Shown here one piece after another: positions 5,283 to 12,448 of a stretch of 25,286 nt of DNA. The notes under the pieces are model-generated. The model was not told where the DNA came from, ran no database searches, and saw only the letters and a list, made by a program, of their open reading frames with translations. The translations under genes were made by a program, and so were the position numbers. Numbering within the stretch: position 1 is the first letter of the stretch; each line of letters starts with the position of its first letter. The stretch lies in the IMG/VR virus record IMGVR_UViG_3300025669_000178, positions 1 through 25,286 of that record; one strand, 5' to 3'. The DNA comes from a virus.

Positions 5283-6106
5283 TTTATTTGCTCCTCTCTT
5301 TCTGCTAACTCTACTGCAAAATAAACAGGAACTTTAGAACAAATACCTATTAATTCTCCAAATTGATTATATACTCCACCGCCACTATTTCCAAAAGTCA
5401 TTGTAGCATCTACAACCATAAAAGTTTTATCATGTAAATTACTTATTATGCCTTCTGTAATATTATAATAAATTCCTAAAGGGTGTCCACAAATAAATAC
5501 TTTATCTCCTGTTTTTACAAGCATTGTGGATAAAGACAATATTCTTATTTTATTATATTCATTTTTAACAATTCTAATTAATGCTAAATCTATTTTAGAA
5601 TCTTTTTTTATTACTTCTCCTATATGAGAATCATAATTATATAAAGTAATATTTACTAAATGTAATGCAGGGAACATTATTTTATTTGAAGTGTTTCTCA
5701 AAAATCTATTTATAGTTTTTAAATTTACAGCATAACCTAAATTAGATTCAGGAGCTACAATTAAATTAGGAGGTCTATTACTTTTATCTATTATATGGGC
5801 AACTGTAAGTATATAATAATAATTTTCATCTTCCTTTATACATACTCCACTAGCCATAGAACCTTCATTATAAATTACAACAGTGCCTTCTAATAATTCA
5901 TTAAATTTTGGTCTATGAAGTTTACTTGATAAATAACCTAATTGGGAAAATGCTATTCGATTAACAGTAAGTAACCCCCCTGTTATTCCTTTTATTTCAT
6001 TAACTAATTGAGTAGTTCTTGAATTAATGAAAGCATTAGAACAAATACCTAATATCATTAAACCTATAAGCATTGTTATTAATAGGTTATTTATTTTTTT
6101 CTTCAT
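5279..6106 (-). CDS. HtrA/trypsin-like serine protease with signal anchor
   Basis: A 275-aa protein with a Lys start and a hydrophobic segment at about residues 7-25, then a chymotrypsin-fold domain (about 70-270). The triad is visible: H104 in T-V-A-H-I-I, D173 in D-L-A-L-I and S241 in G-N-S-G-G-G. The G-H-P-L-G block at 207-211 is typical of HtrA/Deg proteases. There is no room for a PDZ domain. It is probably an exported or membrane-tethered protease that acts on envelope or competing proteins. The Shine-Dalgarno is AAGGGAGG upstream of ATG 6106. Confidence 0.88.
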   Translation of the reverse strand: MKKKINNLLITMLIGLMILGICSNAFINSRTTQLVNEIKGITGGLLTVNRIAFSQLGYLSSKLHRPKFNELLEGTVVIYNEGSMASGVCIKEDENYYYILTVAHIIDKSNRPPNLIVAPESNLGYAVNLKTINRFLRNTSNKIMFPALHLVNITLYNYDSHIGEVIKKDSKIDLALIRIVKNEYNKIRILSLSTMLVKTGDKVFICGHPLGIYYNITEGIISNLHDKTFMVVDATMTFGNSGGGVYNQFGELIGICSKVPVYFAVELAEREEQIK

Positions 6107-6108
6107 TA

Positions 6109-6684
6109 CTATGCCTCCCTTACTAATTTTTCAAGCATCTGCCCTGATAGTTGAGCATCGTAAAGCCCGTCATGTAATTTAGTATCTATTACCTCAATAC
6201 CCAATGCTTCTGCACATTCTTTTTCTCCGCATTTAACATTTAATTTTCCTCTATTAGCTAATTCAAATCTTACAATACTGCTTATATCTATTGTTCTGTA
6301 ATGAAAAGGGTATTTTTTATTTAATATTGCGTAAGCATTTTTTAACATATTGGTGTCAAAGCCACTTCCACTCCATTGAGCAAGCCAATAAGTTTTTTCT
6401 AAATCTAAAGTTCTATTTTTAGTAGCCCAATCTTCAAAGGATTCTATTACATATTCAAGCAGTTCGCCATTCTTTGCTAAAAAAGGTCTTGTAATTTTAT
6501 GAATTTTAGAAGCTTCTTCTTCCCAATTTGCGGTATAAGGGATGATATATTGATTAAATGATGTATTGCATTGTTTACCGCTTTTGTCAAAAATAACCGC
6601 CCCAAGCTGTATTATTGAGGCATTTTGGGCTATCCCTGTGGTCTCAACGTCAATTATCAACAAATCTTTGGGGCATTTAAACAT
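6109..6684 (-). CDS. DEDDh 3'-5' exonuclease (DnaQ/RNase T-like)
   Basis: A 191-aa protein with the exonuclease motifs D12-V-E14-T-T-G (Exo I), G-S-G-F-D110 (Exo II) and H171-D-G-L-Y-D176 (Exo III), giving a DEDDh active site. It is a stand-alone exonuclease without a polymerase domain. Roles could be proofreading in trans, RNA trimming or host DNA degradation. Its C-terminal tail is short. It starts at the stop of 6684-6947 with a perfect AAGGAGAAATAATG leader. Confidence 0.88.
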   Translation of the reverse strand: MFKCPKDLLIIDVETTGIAQNASIIQLGAVIFDKSGKQCNTSFNQYIIPYTANWEEEASKIHKITRPFLAKNGELLEYVIESFEDWATKNRTLDLEKTYWLAQWSGSGFDTNMLKNAYAILNKKYPFHYRTIDISSIVRFELANRGKLNVKCGEKECAEALGIEVIDTKLHDGLYDAQLSGQMLEKLVREA

Positions 6685-6947
6685 TATTTCTCCTTATTTA
6701 GATACCAATCTACTCCACCGAAGTTTACGCTATCATTAAATTCATGTTTATCTATCTCACTTTTCTTAAATATTTTCTGACCACTCTCTTCATATACTGC
6801 ATAATAACCCGAAATTTTTAATGATTTATTACCTTCTCTCCAGCTAATTTCCATTTCAGGATTAACTAAAAGCTTTCTTACTTTTGCGAAATCCCATCCA
6901 TCTCTTTCGTAAAAACGCAAAGTTAACGAGGCTACAGAAATAATCAT
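6684..6947 (-). CDS. Hypothetical protein, 87 aa
   Basis: The product is mostly beta-like, with several aromatic residues (W18, W35, Y48, Y52, W82) and alternating charged residues. It starts by ATGA overlap with 6944-7117 and has a GGAGAAATATTT leader. It precedes the exonuclease gene; no motif links the two. Unknown family. Confidence 0.65.
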   Translation of the reverse strand: MIISVASLTLRFYERDGWDFAKVRKLLVNPEMEISWREGNKSLKISGYYAVYEESGQKIFKKSEIDKHEFNDSVNFGGVDWYLNKEK

Positions 6948-7117
6948 AAATATTTCTCCTTTAATCTTTTCTCAAGTTCGTCATCTTCTATATAATAAGT
7001 ATCATCTTGACAAGAATAACAATTGCCAATTATTTGAGTTAATCTAAGGTCAGGATTTTTACTCCAAATTACATCTATCAAATCAATTAATCTTTCAATT
7101 CTTTTTGGGTCTCTCAT
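6944..7117 (-). CDS. Conserved small 'MRDPKRI...NPDLRL' protein
   Basis: A 57-aa product: M-R-D-P-K-R-I, then a helix, W18, N-P-D-L-R-L, Q-I-I, a C-Y-S-C pair and E-D-D-E-L-E-K-R-L near the end. I recall short proteins with this same order (MRDPxRI, W..xPDLRL.QLL, E-D-x-x-L) in phages and bacteria, without a known role. Overlaps the next start by 4 bp. Confidence 0.65.
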   Translation of the reverse strand: MRDPKRIERLIDLIDVIWSKNPDLRLTQIIGNCYSCQDDTYYIEDDELEKRLKEKYL

Positions 7118-7125
7118 AATTTCTC

Positions 7126-7686
7126 CTATTTTACAACTATATCACATACCCCTTTTTGTTTAGCTTGTTCTGCCATTAGCCAAAGTTCACCATTCCTCGC
7201 TTTGGTTAATTCTGCTTGGCTTAATTTTGTATGTTTACCAAGAAATTCAAATAATCTTTTTTGAGATTGTTTTAAAAATTCAGCATAATCAAGCATTTTG
7301 GTAACATAATCACAGGTATAAGTTGAAACATCATGTGCCATCCAAATAGCATGTTTAAACATAACTCTTTGGTCTCCTGCTACTGCAATTATACCAGCCA
7401 TACTACACGCATATCCTGTTACTACAGTAATTACAGGGCAATGAAGAGTTTTCATAGTATCAATAATAGAAAAACCAGCAGGTAAACTACCACCACCTGA
7501 ATTTATTCTAAGCACGATGGGTTTACGACTAACTTTATCTAAAGCAAATAATTCTTTATTTATTCTATTTGCTAATTTATCATCTATTACATCAAATAAA
7601 AATAATTGTCTATGTTTTAAAAGAATTTGGTCTACATCTATATCGCCTGTAAACTTTTTTTTAGATTTTTTTCTCTTTTTAGACAT
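7126..7686 (-). CDS. ClpP-like (S14) protease subunit
   Basis: A 186-aa protein with a Lys-rich N-terminus and the ClpP core. R-I-N-S-G-G-G precedes the nucleophile region G-Y-A-C-S95-M-A-G, and H118 follows in W-M-A-H-D. The place of the third catalytic residue (RDxFxxxxEA in E. coli ClpP) reads N-G-E167-L-W-L-M-A-E-Q-A, so Asp seems replaced by Glu. ClpP forms double heptamers that degrade unfolded proteins delivered by AAA+ partners; no ClpX or ClpA gene is in this window. Phage ClpP homologues often act in prohead maturation, but no capsid gene is nearby. It may join or modify host Clp complexes. Confidence 0.85.
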   Translation of the reverse strand: MSKKRKKSKKKFTGDIDVDQILLKHRQLFLFDVIDDKLANRINKELFALDKVSRKPIVLRINSGGGSLPAGFSIIDTMKTLHCPVITVVTGYACSMAGIIAVAGDQRVMFKHAIWMAHDVSTYTCDYVTKMLDYAEFLKQSQKRLFEFLGKHTKLSQAELTKARNGELWLMAEQAKQKGVCDIVVK

Positions 7687-7701
7687 TATTTCTCCTTTCT
7701 C

Positions 7702-8355
7702 TTATCCACTAATTTTCTTATAGAGTCTATCGTAAAGACTTTCTATAATCTCTCCTATATTATTTATATCTACTAAACCAGCGAGTGCTGAAGTTGCTCT
7801 GCATACTGAAGATAAAATAGATAATCTTTTTATTTTCTCTGATTCTTCTGGCGATTTTGTATATGCCTTTGTTCCTGTTGCATTTTTAACAGGATTTTTC
7901 TGATTACAAGTAAAACATTTCTTATACTTCCCATCTTTTAATGTTGCACCACAATCTATACATTTATATTCTCCATCAGCAGAAGATTGTGCAGGTTTAG
8001 ATGGATTCTTTTTATTACATAAATAACATTTGGAGTATTTTCCATCTTTAAGAGCTTTACCACATTCAGAACATTTAAATTCAGCATTATTAGTAGTTAC
8101 AGGAGCTTCTTGCTGTGGTGTAGAACTTCCACCTACTTTTTCAATTCTTGTGCAATTATATTTTCCATTTTCTTCTGTATACTCAACGTTAACTTCATCT
8201 CCACCATAACCTGTGGTTTTATCAGTTCCTTTTAATGCTTTCTTAGCAAATCCATAAACTGCTGAAGAAGTTGTCATCCATCTTTCTTTACCATCATCCA
8301 TACCAATCTTTACTAAATTATTACCATCCTTAATAAACGCAAATAAAAATCTCAT
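7702..8355 (-). CDS. Tandem zinc-ribbon protein, possible DNA-binding factor
   Basis: A 217-aa protein. Residues about 1-75 look like a small beta-rich domain, followed by a Ser/Pro/Gln linker. Two near-identical zinc ribbons follow: F-K-C-S-E-C-G-K-A-L-K-D-G-K-Y-x-K-C-Y-L-C and Y-K-C-I-D-C-G-A-T-L-K-D-G-K-Y-K-K-C-F-T-C, each ending in N-(K/Q)-K-N-P and separated by a Ser/Ala linker. The C-terminal 45 residues are helical (L-S-I-L-S-S-V-C-R-A-T-S-A-L-A-G). The layout suggests a single-stranded DNA or RNA binding protein, but this is inference. Located beside the histone-fold candidate. Confidence 0.75.
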   Translation of the reverse strand: MRFLFAFIKDGNNLVKIGMDDGKERWMTTSSAVYGFAKKALKGTDKTTGYGGDEVNVEYTEENGKYNCTRIEKVGGSSTPQQEAPVTTNNAEFKCSECGKALKDGKYSKCYLCNKKNPSKPAQSSADGEYKCIDCGATLKDGKYKKCFTCNQKNPVKNATGTKAYTKSPEESEKIKRLSILSSVCRATSALAGLVDINNIGEIIESLYDRLYKKISG

Positions 8356-8387
8356 TTTATTGTCTCCTTTAGTTTTTTTAATTTATT

Positions 8388-8573
8388 TTATCCAAGAACC
8401 TGTTTAACTTCTTTTACAGAAACTCTTTTTACTTTCCCTACTAAATTTTCATCACATAATTGTGCTATAAACTCTGCGATTCTATTATCAATAGCTAATA
8501 ATGCATCTTTAGCTATTTGTTTATTATTCGCTTTAACTGCTTCTTTAACTGCCTTTGCTTTTAAATATTTCAT
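8388..8573 (-). CDS. Probable single histone-fold protein (DUF1931/bacterial histone-like)
   Basis: A 61-aa product. It reads as a short helix (A-K-A-V-K-E-A-V-K), a loop (N-N-K-Q-I-A), a long central helix (K-D-A-L-L-A-I-D-N-R-I-A-E-F-I-A-Q-L-C), a loop with basic residues (G-K-V-K-R-V) and a final helix (S-V-K-E-V-K-Q-V-L). This matches the order and length of single histone folds in bacteria, such as the Bdellovibrio histone, where the second loop reads G-R-K-T-V followed by the last helix. It would dimerise and bind DNA, compacting phage or host DNA. The call rests on pattern and size only; a generic helical DNA-binding protein is the alternative. Confidence 0.55.
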   Translation of the reverse strand: MKYLKAKAVKEAVKANNKQIAKDALLAIDNRIAEFIAQLCDENLVGKVKRVSVKEVKQVLG

Positions 8574-8600
8574 TTTATTTCTCCTTTTTTATGTTGAAAT

Positions 8601-8738
8601 TTATTTAATACAATATTCTATATAATATATTAAAGCCAAAACCCATCCTAAAACATGCCCAACTTTATTTGGTTTTATCGCTCCCATAATTATATTACCA
8701 ATTATAAGAATTATCATTATACTGTTCATTATAGTCAT
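8601..8738 (-). CDS. Tiny membrane protein, 45 aa
   Basis: ATG 8738 lies just after the stop of 8742-8840. The product has a Met/Ile-rich hydrophobic segment at about residues 3-19, a short K-P-N-K-V-G-H loop and a second hydrophobic helix at about 29-40. It is a possible two-pass hairpin. The Shine-Dalgarno is AAAGGATAAATT, overlapping the upstream stop. Function unknown; phage holin-like or envelope roles are possible but unsupported. Confidence 0.6.
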   Translation of the reverse strand: MTIMNSIMIILIIGNIIMGAIKPNKVGHVLGWVLALIYYIEYCIK

Positions 8739-8741
8739 AAT

Positions 8742-8840
8742 TTATCCTTTTCTTACTTTAATATAGTAGTTTCTTACTAAATAAAAGCATCCAGCAAATC
8801 CGATAACTACTCCAATTGCTAATATTACTAAATAAGACAT
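8742..8840 (-). CDS. Tiny single-pass membrane protein, 32 aa
   Basis: AAAAGGAGGTAAT precedes ATG 8840, one of the strongest Shine-Dalgarno sequences here. The product is hydrophobic at residues 3-22 (V-I-L-A-I-G-V-V-I-G-F-A-G-C), followed by a basic tail (V-R-K-G). It lies directly after the exonuclease gene's stop. Unknown function. Confidence 0.6.
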   Translation of the reverse strand: MSYLVILAIGVVIGFAGCFYLVRNYYIKVRKG

Positions 8841-8841
8841 A

Positions 8842-9690
8842 TTACCTCCTTTTAGATTCCTTCTTTTTCTTTTTTCTTAATGCTTTCTTCTCTTGATATT
8901 TAACTACATCTTCATATTTAATTACTTTACTGTGGTCTGTATAAAGTGTTTCTAATTTAGGAACAATACTTGTTTGAAAAGGAAGCCATTGCAAATCTTG
9001 CCCCTTGATTGGGAGATTTTTTAATTGTTCTAATATAGGTTCTTCTATAAATTTAGGAAGCGTAAGTAAATTAACACATAACATTCTATTTTCATAATCT
9101 TCTTCTGTTAAAATTTCATTAACTAAATTATCAGCAGTTTCTTTATTAATTTTTTTAGCAAGTAAAAGGTCTACATTAAAGTTTTCAGGTCTAATTTTAT
9201 ATGACCCTTTTTTTGATTTATATTTTATTTTTGGAGTAAATATTTTTACATTTGGATAATTCCACATTTGTTCTAAATCTGAATCAAAAGTTGCTAATAT
9301 TACTTCTCTATCTTTAAAATATCTACAAGCTACAGCCATAATATCATCTGCTTCCATTCTATCTAATTGTATAATATGAAAATCTGTTGCTTTATCTAAT
9401 TGTAATAAGAGTTCGTTAAATTGTTTAAATAAAGTATCCCAATCAAGCCCTGATTTTGCTCGTTGTTCATTTCTATTTGCTTTATATGTTTTTTCATAAT
9501 CTTTTCTCCAGCTATTTCTCCCATCTACACATATTATAATAGTATCGTTTTCATCAACTCCTATTTTTCTTAAATAAGAAAGCATCATTACACATGCAGT
9601 ATAAGTAGGTGGAACAGCTTTGTTAATTATAGAAGCATAACAAGCTATGTGCAAAACCATTCCCCAGTCTATTAAAATGACCTTATTCAT
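8842..9690 (-). CDS. 5'-3' exonuclease / flap endonuclease (T4 RNase H / T5 FEN-like)
   Basis: A 282-aa protein with the FEN/PIN-like acidic sites: D8 in L-I-D-W-G, D56 in C-V-D-G, the R-K-D-Y-K-A-N-R arch region (about 62-73), E113-A-D115-D116, and D136-S-D138. The C-terminal third (about 160-260) would hold the helix-turn region for DNA binding, and the tail is Lys/Arg-rich. These enzymes remove RNA primers and 5' flaps during replication. Start by ATGA overlap with the homing endonuclease upstream, with GGGAATAATACA as leader. Confidence 0.85.
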   Translation of the reverse strand: MNKVILIDWGMVLHIACYASIINKAVPPTYTACVMMLSYLRKIGVDENDTIIICVDGRNSWRKDYEKTYKANRNEQRAKSGLDWDTLFKQFNELLLQLDKATDFHIIQLDRMEADDIMAVACRYFKDREVILATFDSDLEQMWNYPNVKIFTPKIKYKSKKGSYKIRPENFNVDLLLAKKINKETADNLVNEILTEEDYENRMLCVNLLTLPKFIEEPILEQLKNLPIKGQDLQWLPFQTSIVPKLETLYTDHSKVIKYEDVVKYQEKKALRKKKKKESKRR

Positions 9691-10379
9691 TGTATTATTC
9701 CCATTTCTTGTAAATCTTTCTGCATTAATAGTTTTATATTCTCTTTTGGATAATACTTTTTAAATAAATTAAATCTTTTTCTTGATTTATCTCTCCAATA
9801 TCCTTTAATCTCAATGTATAAATCCCATTCAGGAATATAGAAGTCTGGTAAATATGATGTTTCTTTGAAATAAAATCTTTTAGATTCATATAACCATTTT
9901 ATACTATTTAAATCTAAAAATTGTGCATATTTATATTCCCAAGTAGAACGCATCCAAATATTATTATATAATATTTTCTTTCCATGAGGAGATATTTGTC
10001 CAAACATCCCATTTCGCCTTCCTTTACAAGCACAATTAGGGCATCTAACATGTTGATAATTACTTATTTTTTTATTACAATCTATACAATAATAAATTTT
10101 TGAACTTCTACCATCAATATAATTAGGAGCGTTTATACCTCTAAGTTTTTTTCTCATTTTATCTTTGGATGTTGTTGTATGATGTTTACCAAACATTCCG
10201 TTTTTAATTCCTTTATTTGTTTCTGATAATGGTCTACATTTAATTTTATATTTTTTAAATAATAAATAAAGCAAACCACGAGAACATCCAATTTCTTTAG
10301 CTATTTGTATTTGTGATTTTTGTTTTTTTATATACTCTTTTTTTAAAAAGATTTTATTTATATTATATACTTTATTCAT
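9687..10379 (-). CDS. Free-standing homing endonuclease, NUMOD3 plus PD-(D/E)XK-like (Vsr-type) nuclease
   Basis: A 230-aa protein. Residues about 10-50 are a helix-turn-helix (I-A-K-E-I-G-C-S-R-G-L-L-Y). N-G-M-F-G-K-H-H and later N-G-M-F-G-Q are NUMOD3-type DNA-binding repeats flanking a C-x-x-C...C-P-N-C zinc finger. The C-terminal nuclease has R-S-T-W-E-Y-K-Y-A, Y-L-P-D-F-Y-I-P-E and the E-I-K-G core. This resembles selfish endonucleases inserted between phage genes. Its start and stop overlap bS21 (TAATG) and the FEN gene (ATGA), so it is fully embedded in the operon. Its N-terminal helix-turn-helix resembles that of the HNH gene at 14376-15161. Confidence 0.8.
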   Translation of the reverse strand: MNKVYNINKIFLKKEYIKKQKSQIQIAKEIGCSRGLLYLLFKKYKIKCRPLSETNKGIKNGMFGKHHTTTSKDKMRKKLRGINAPNYIDGRSSKIYYCIDCNKKISNYQHVRCPNCACKGRRNGMFGQISPHGKKILYNNIWMRSTWEYKYAQFLDLNSIKWLYESKRFYFKETSYLPDFYIPEWDLYIEIKGYWRDKSRKRFNLFKKYYPKENIKLLMQKDLQEMGIIQ

Positions 10380-10585
10380 TAATCCTTCTTCTTTCTTTTT
10401 AATTCTTGAGCTTTCTGATGTCTTATAGCACTTGGTTTGATATAGTGCCTTCTATCTTTATATTCTCTCAAAATCCCATCTTTAGCCACTGCTTTTTTAA
10501 AACGATTAACCGCTTTATCAAAAGCTTCTTGGCTATTATTTTCATTAGCTCGAACTATAATAGAAATATTAATTTTATTGCTCAT
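10379..10585 (-). CDS. rpsU: Ribosomal protein bS21 (phage-encoded)
   Basis: A 68-aa basic protein that begins with a beta-like I-I-V-R-A-N-E-N-N and continues E-A-F-D-K-A-V-N-R-F-K-K-A-V-A-K-D-G-I-L-R-E-Y-K-D-R-R-H-Y-I-K-P-S, then a basic helix. This follows the bS21 signature (VxxNExxexAlrRFkrxxxkxGilxexrrRxxYxKPsxxR). bS21 sits at the mRNA exit/anti-Shine-Dalgarno region of the 30S subunit and helps initiation. Phage copies can replace the host protein. GCGAGGTAAAAA precedes ATG 10585. Confidence 0.9.
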   Translation of the reverse strand: MSNKINISIIVRANENNSQEAFDKAVNRFKKAVAKDGILREYKDRRHYIKPSAIRHQKAQELKRKKKD

Positions 10586-10588
10586 TTT

Positions 10589-10738
10589 TTACCTCGCAAA
10601 ATAATCGGCATTATCTTCAATTAATCTAAAACATTCAAGATGAAGATAATCACCATTTTCATTAACTACATATTTATTACCCACATAAATTTCCGATTTA
10701 CAATATAAACACCAGCCCAAAACTTCCCTGTCGGTCAT
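10589..10738 (-). CDS. Small zinc-finger-like protein, 49 aa
   Basis: ATG 10738 overlaps the stop of the upstream gene (ATGA) with a GGAGAAGGTAAA leader. W-C-L-Y-C near residue 10-13 and H-L-E-C near residue 33-36 could form a CxxC...HxxC zinc site of the LIM/treble-clef-like half type. It ends three bases before ATG 10585 of bS21. Function unknown. Confidence 0.65.
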   Translation of the reverse strand: MTDREVLGWCLYCKSEIYVGNKYVVNENGDYLHLECFRLIEDNADYFAR

Positions 10739-11334
10739 TTTACCTTCTCCTTTGTTTTAGTCTCATTAAAAACATCCTCATCCTTACCTTTTTCTTTAAT
10801 TTCTTTATTCCAAATATAATATGCTAAATAAAAAATTTCTAAAAGTTTTTCTTCTTTAAGTAATATAAATATAGTCTCATTAGCTTCTTTAAGTAATTCA
10901 TAAATTCTATCTAAAGGTTTCTCTGTTATTATAACATGATTATTTAAATATTCATTTACAGTATCAACAAATACAGGAAAAAATTTTGTTTTAGCTTTAA
11001 CTGTAGTATTAATTACATCATAACTACCTTTTTTCTTTAAATGAAAACCTCGTTTAAGCCATAATATAAACATGTAAGTGGCGATTTTTAGCAAATCACG
11101 TTCTCTAGCTAAATTAGAATATCTTTTTATATATTTAGCTATAGTTCCTAAAAGCCAACCTTTACCAAAATCATCAAAAAGAACATCTGTGGCTTCTTTA
11201 GTTTCTGTTTGTGCATATTTCTGACCTCCGTAAACAAACTGGTTTTTTATTAATTTATAAAATATTTCCAAATTTTTTAATCCTTTTATAATAGTCTTTT
11301 TTATTTCTTGACCACAATGTTCACATTTTCCCAC
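10735..11334 (-). CDS. Helical phage protein with N-terminal zinc knuckle (possible DUF3310-like)
   Basis: A 199-aa protein starting at GTG 11334, with AAGGGGAATAAC upstream. Residues 4-7 are C-E-H-C-G, a half zinc site. Residues about 38-98 contain K-Y-A-Q-T-E-T-K-E-A-T-D-V-L and G-T-I-A-K-Y-I-K-R-Y then R-D-L-L-K-I-A-T-Y-M. The AKYIxR..xxxDLxKixxY pattern resembles the all-alpha phage proteins near the MazG/DUF3310 group, which are linked to nucleotide metabolism. That link is tentative. The tail is Lys/Glu-rich. Confidence 0.65.
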   Translation of the reverse strand: MGKCEHCGQEIKKTIIKGLKNLEIFYKLIKNQFVYGGQKYAQTETKEATDVLFDDFGKGWLLGTIAKYIKRYSNLARERDLLKIATYMFILWLKRGFHLKKKGSYDVINTTVKAKTKFFPVFVDTVNEYLNNHVIITEKPLDRIYELLKEANETIFILLKEEKLLEIFYLAYYIWNKEIKEKGKDEDVFNETKTKEKVK

Positions 11335-11335
11335 G

Positions 11336-11491
11336 TTATTCCCCTTTCAATGTTTCATAAATCCGTTTACCTGTTCTACCATAGACTTCTGCTTCTCTTC
11401 TTGTAAAAATACTACCTATACAAGTTTCATTAGTAACACATATGAAATTTTTATTACCATATTTTATTATTATTTTATCATTAGAACTCAT
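11336..11491 (-). CDS. Small hypothetical protein, 51 aa
   Basis: ATG 11491 overlaps the deoxyribosyltransferase-like stop (ATGA), with GAGGATAAGAA as leader. The product has a beta-like start (K-I-I-I-K-Y-G-N-K-N-F-I-C) and a basic C-terminal helix (T-R-R-E-A-E-V-Y-G-R-T-G-K-R-I-Y). Not recognised. Confidence 0.65.
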   Translation of the reverse strand: MSSNDKIIIKYGNKNFICVTNETCIGSIFTRREAEVYGRTGKRIYETLKGE

Positions 11492-12156
11492 TTCTTATCC
11501 TCTTTAGTTTCTATTTTTAATGTATTTACTTTAGAAGCAATTACGTTTCCTTTTGCTTCTAATGCTTTTATTTTTTCCAATCTGTAATTATAAATCTTTT
11601 CTTCTAATATCCTACCTATAGCTTTTACATATTGAGAAACCAATACTCTCAAACTTTGAATTTTCAAATCATATCTAATAGCTATATAATCAGCTACTTG
11701 TTTTTTATTATCAAAAAGCCTACCACCTGAATTCACTGTTAAATATAAAGCCCATTTAGATAATTTACTTTTAGCTTCTCCCCATATTAAATAAATAGGT
11801 GTTTTATGTCTCCAAGCTTCTGCCATTTCGTGAATAGTTCCTGTTGTTGAAATATCAGAAAATAAATGCACAATTAAAAAATCGCTTTTATGCACCATCC
11901 TCATATCTTTTTCAACTATTTTTTCAAATTTTTGTTCAAATTTATCATAATGCCCAGAAGAAATCCAAGCATTAAATTTATCTTGGGCTTCTATTACGTT
12001 CATACCTGTAGCAAGGGGTTCTGTTTTACATGGGTCTTGCACATAAACCCCTGCTCTATCTAAGTCAGGAGTAATAGCATCTCTCCATCCTTGACCGCCA
12101 TCTTTCTTATCGAACTCAATCGCACCAGCTAAATAAGTATAAAATAATTTTAACAT
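11488..12156 (-). CDS. Nucleoside 2-deoxyribosyltransferase-like protein
   Basis: A 222-aa protein with a Rossmann-like start (Y-L-A-G-A-I-E at 8-14, then G-W-R-D). The core is S-D92-F-L-I-V-H-L-F-S-D-I-S-T-T-G-T-I-H-E110-M-A-E-A with P-I-Y-L-I following, matching the family's D and catalytic-Glu region (GTxxExxxA). The last 60 residues are a helical coil with Lys. The enzyme family exchanges bases on deoxynucleosides or hydrolyses modified nucleotides, so it probably serves nucleotide salvage. The Shine-Dalgarno AAGGAG is somewhat far (about 11 bases) from ATG 12156. Confidence 0.75.
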   Translation of the reverse strand: MLKLFYTYLAGAIEFDKKDGGQGWRDAITPDLDRAGVYVQDPCKTEPLATGMNVIEAQDKFNAWISSGHYDKFEQKFEKIVEKDMRMVHKSDFLIVHLFSDISTTGTIHEMAEAWRHKTPIYLIWGEAKSKLSKWALYLTVNSGGRLFDNKKQVADYIAIRYDLKIQSLRVLVSQYVKAIGRILEEKIYNYRLEKIKALEAKGNVIASKVNTLKIETKEDKK

Positions 12157-12172
12157 TTTATATCAACTCCTT

Positions 12173-12448
12173 TTAAATACAAACAAATCCATCTTCATTT
12201 GAGTTATCTTCTACTATATCTCTTAATCCATTAAGCATTTCTCTTAAATCCTCAATATTGCCATACGCACCCAAGATACTCTTATTTTCATCAATTTCAT
12301 CACAATTATCACCACAGTCTACGCATTTATGATTAGGGTCTTTTTTCCAACCTATAAAATTAAATATAAAACAGCCTTCTTTATGTAAAGTATTGTATCT
12401 GTAAATCATTTCTATTATATTTTTTAATTCAGGCATTGTATTATCCAT
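12173..12448 (-). CDS. Cys-containing hypothetical protein, 91 aa
   Basis: A helical start (L-K-N-I-I-E-M-I-Y-R-Y), then C26, C42-V-D-C45-G-D-N-C49 and a final C90, with an acidic second half. The C-V-D-C-G-D-N-C group may bind a metal. ATG 12448 overlaps the end of the DUF6899-like gene by 8 bp; a second in-frame ATG lies at 12436. No family recognised. Confidence 0.65.
   Translation of the reverse strand: MDNTMPELKNIIEMIYRYNTLHKEGCFIFNFIGWKKDPNHKCVDCGDNCDEIDENKSILGAYGNIEDLREMLNGLRDIVEDNSNEDGFVCI

Noticed and set aside
8842-9690. DNA polymerase I family assignment for the 282-aa nuclease
   Set aside because: Only the 5'-3' exonuclease acidic motifs are present; there is no polymerase A, B or C motif.
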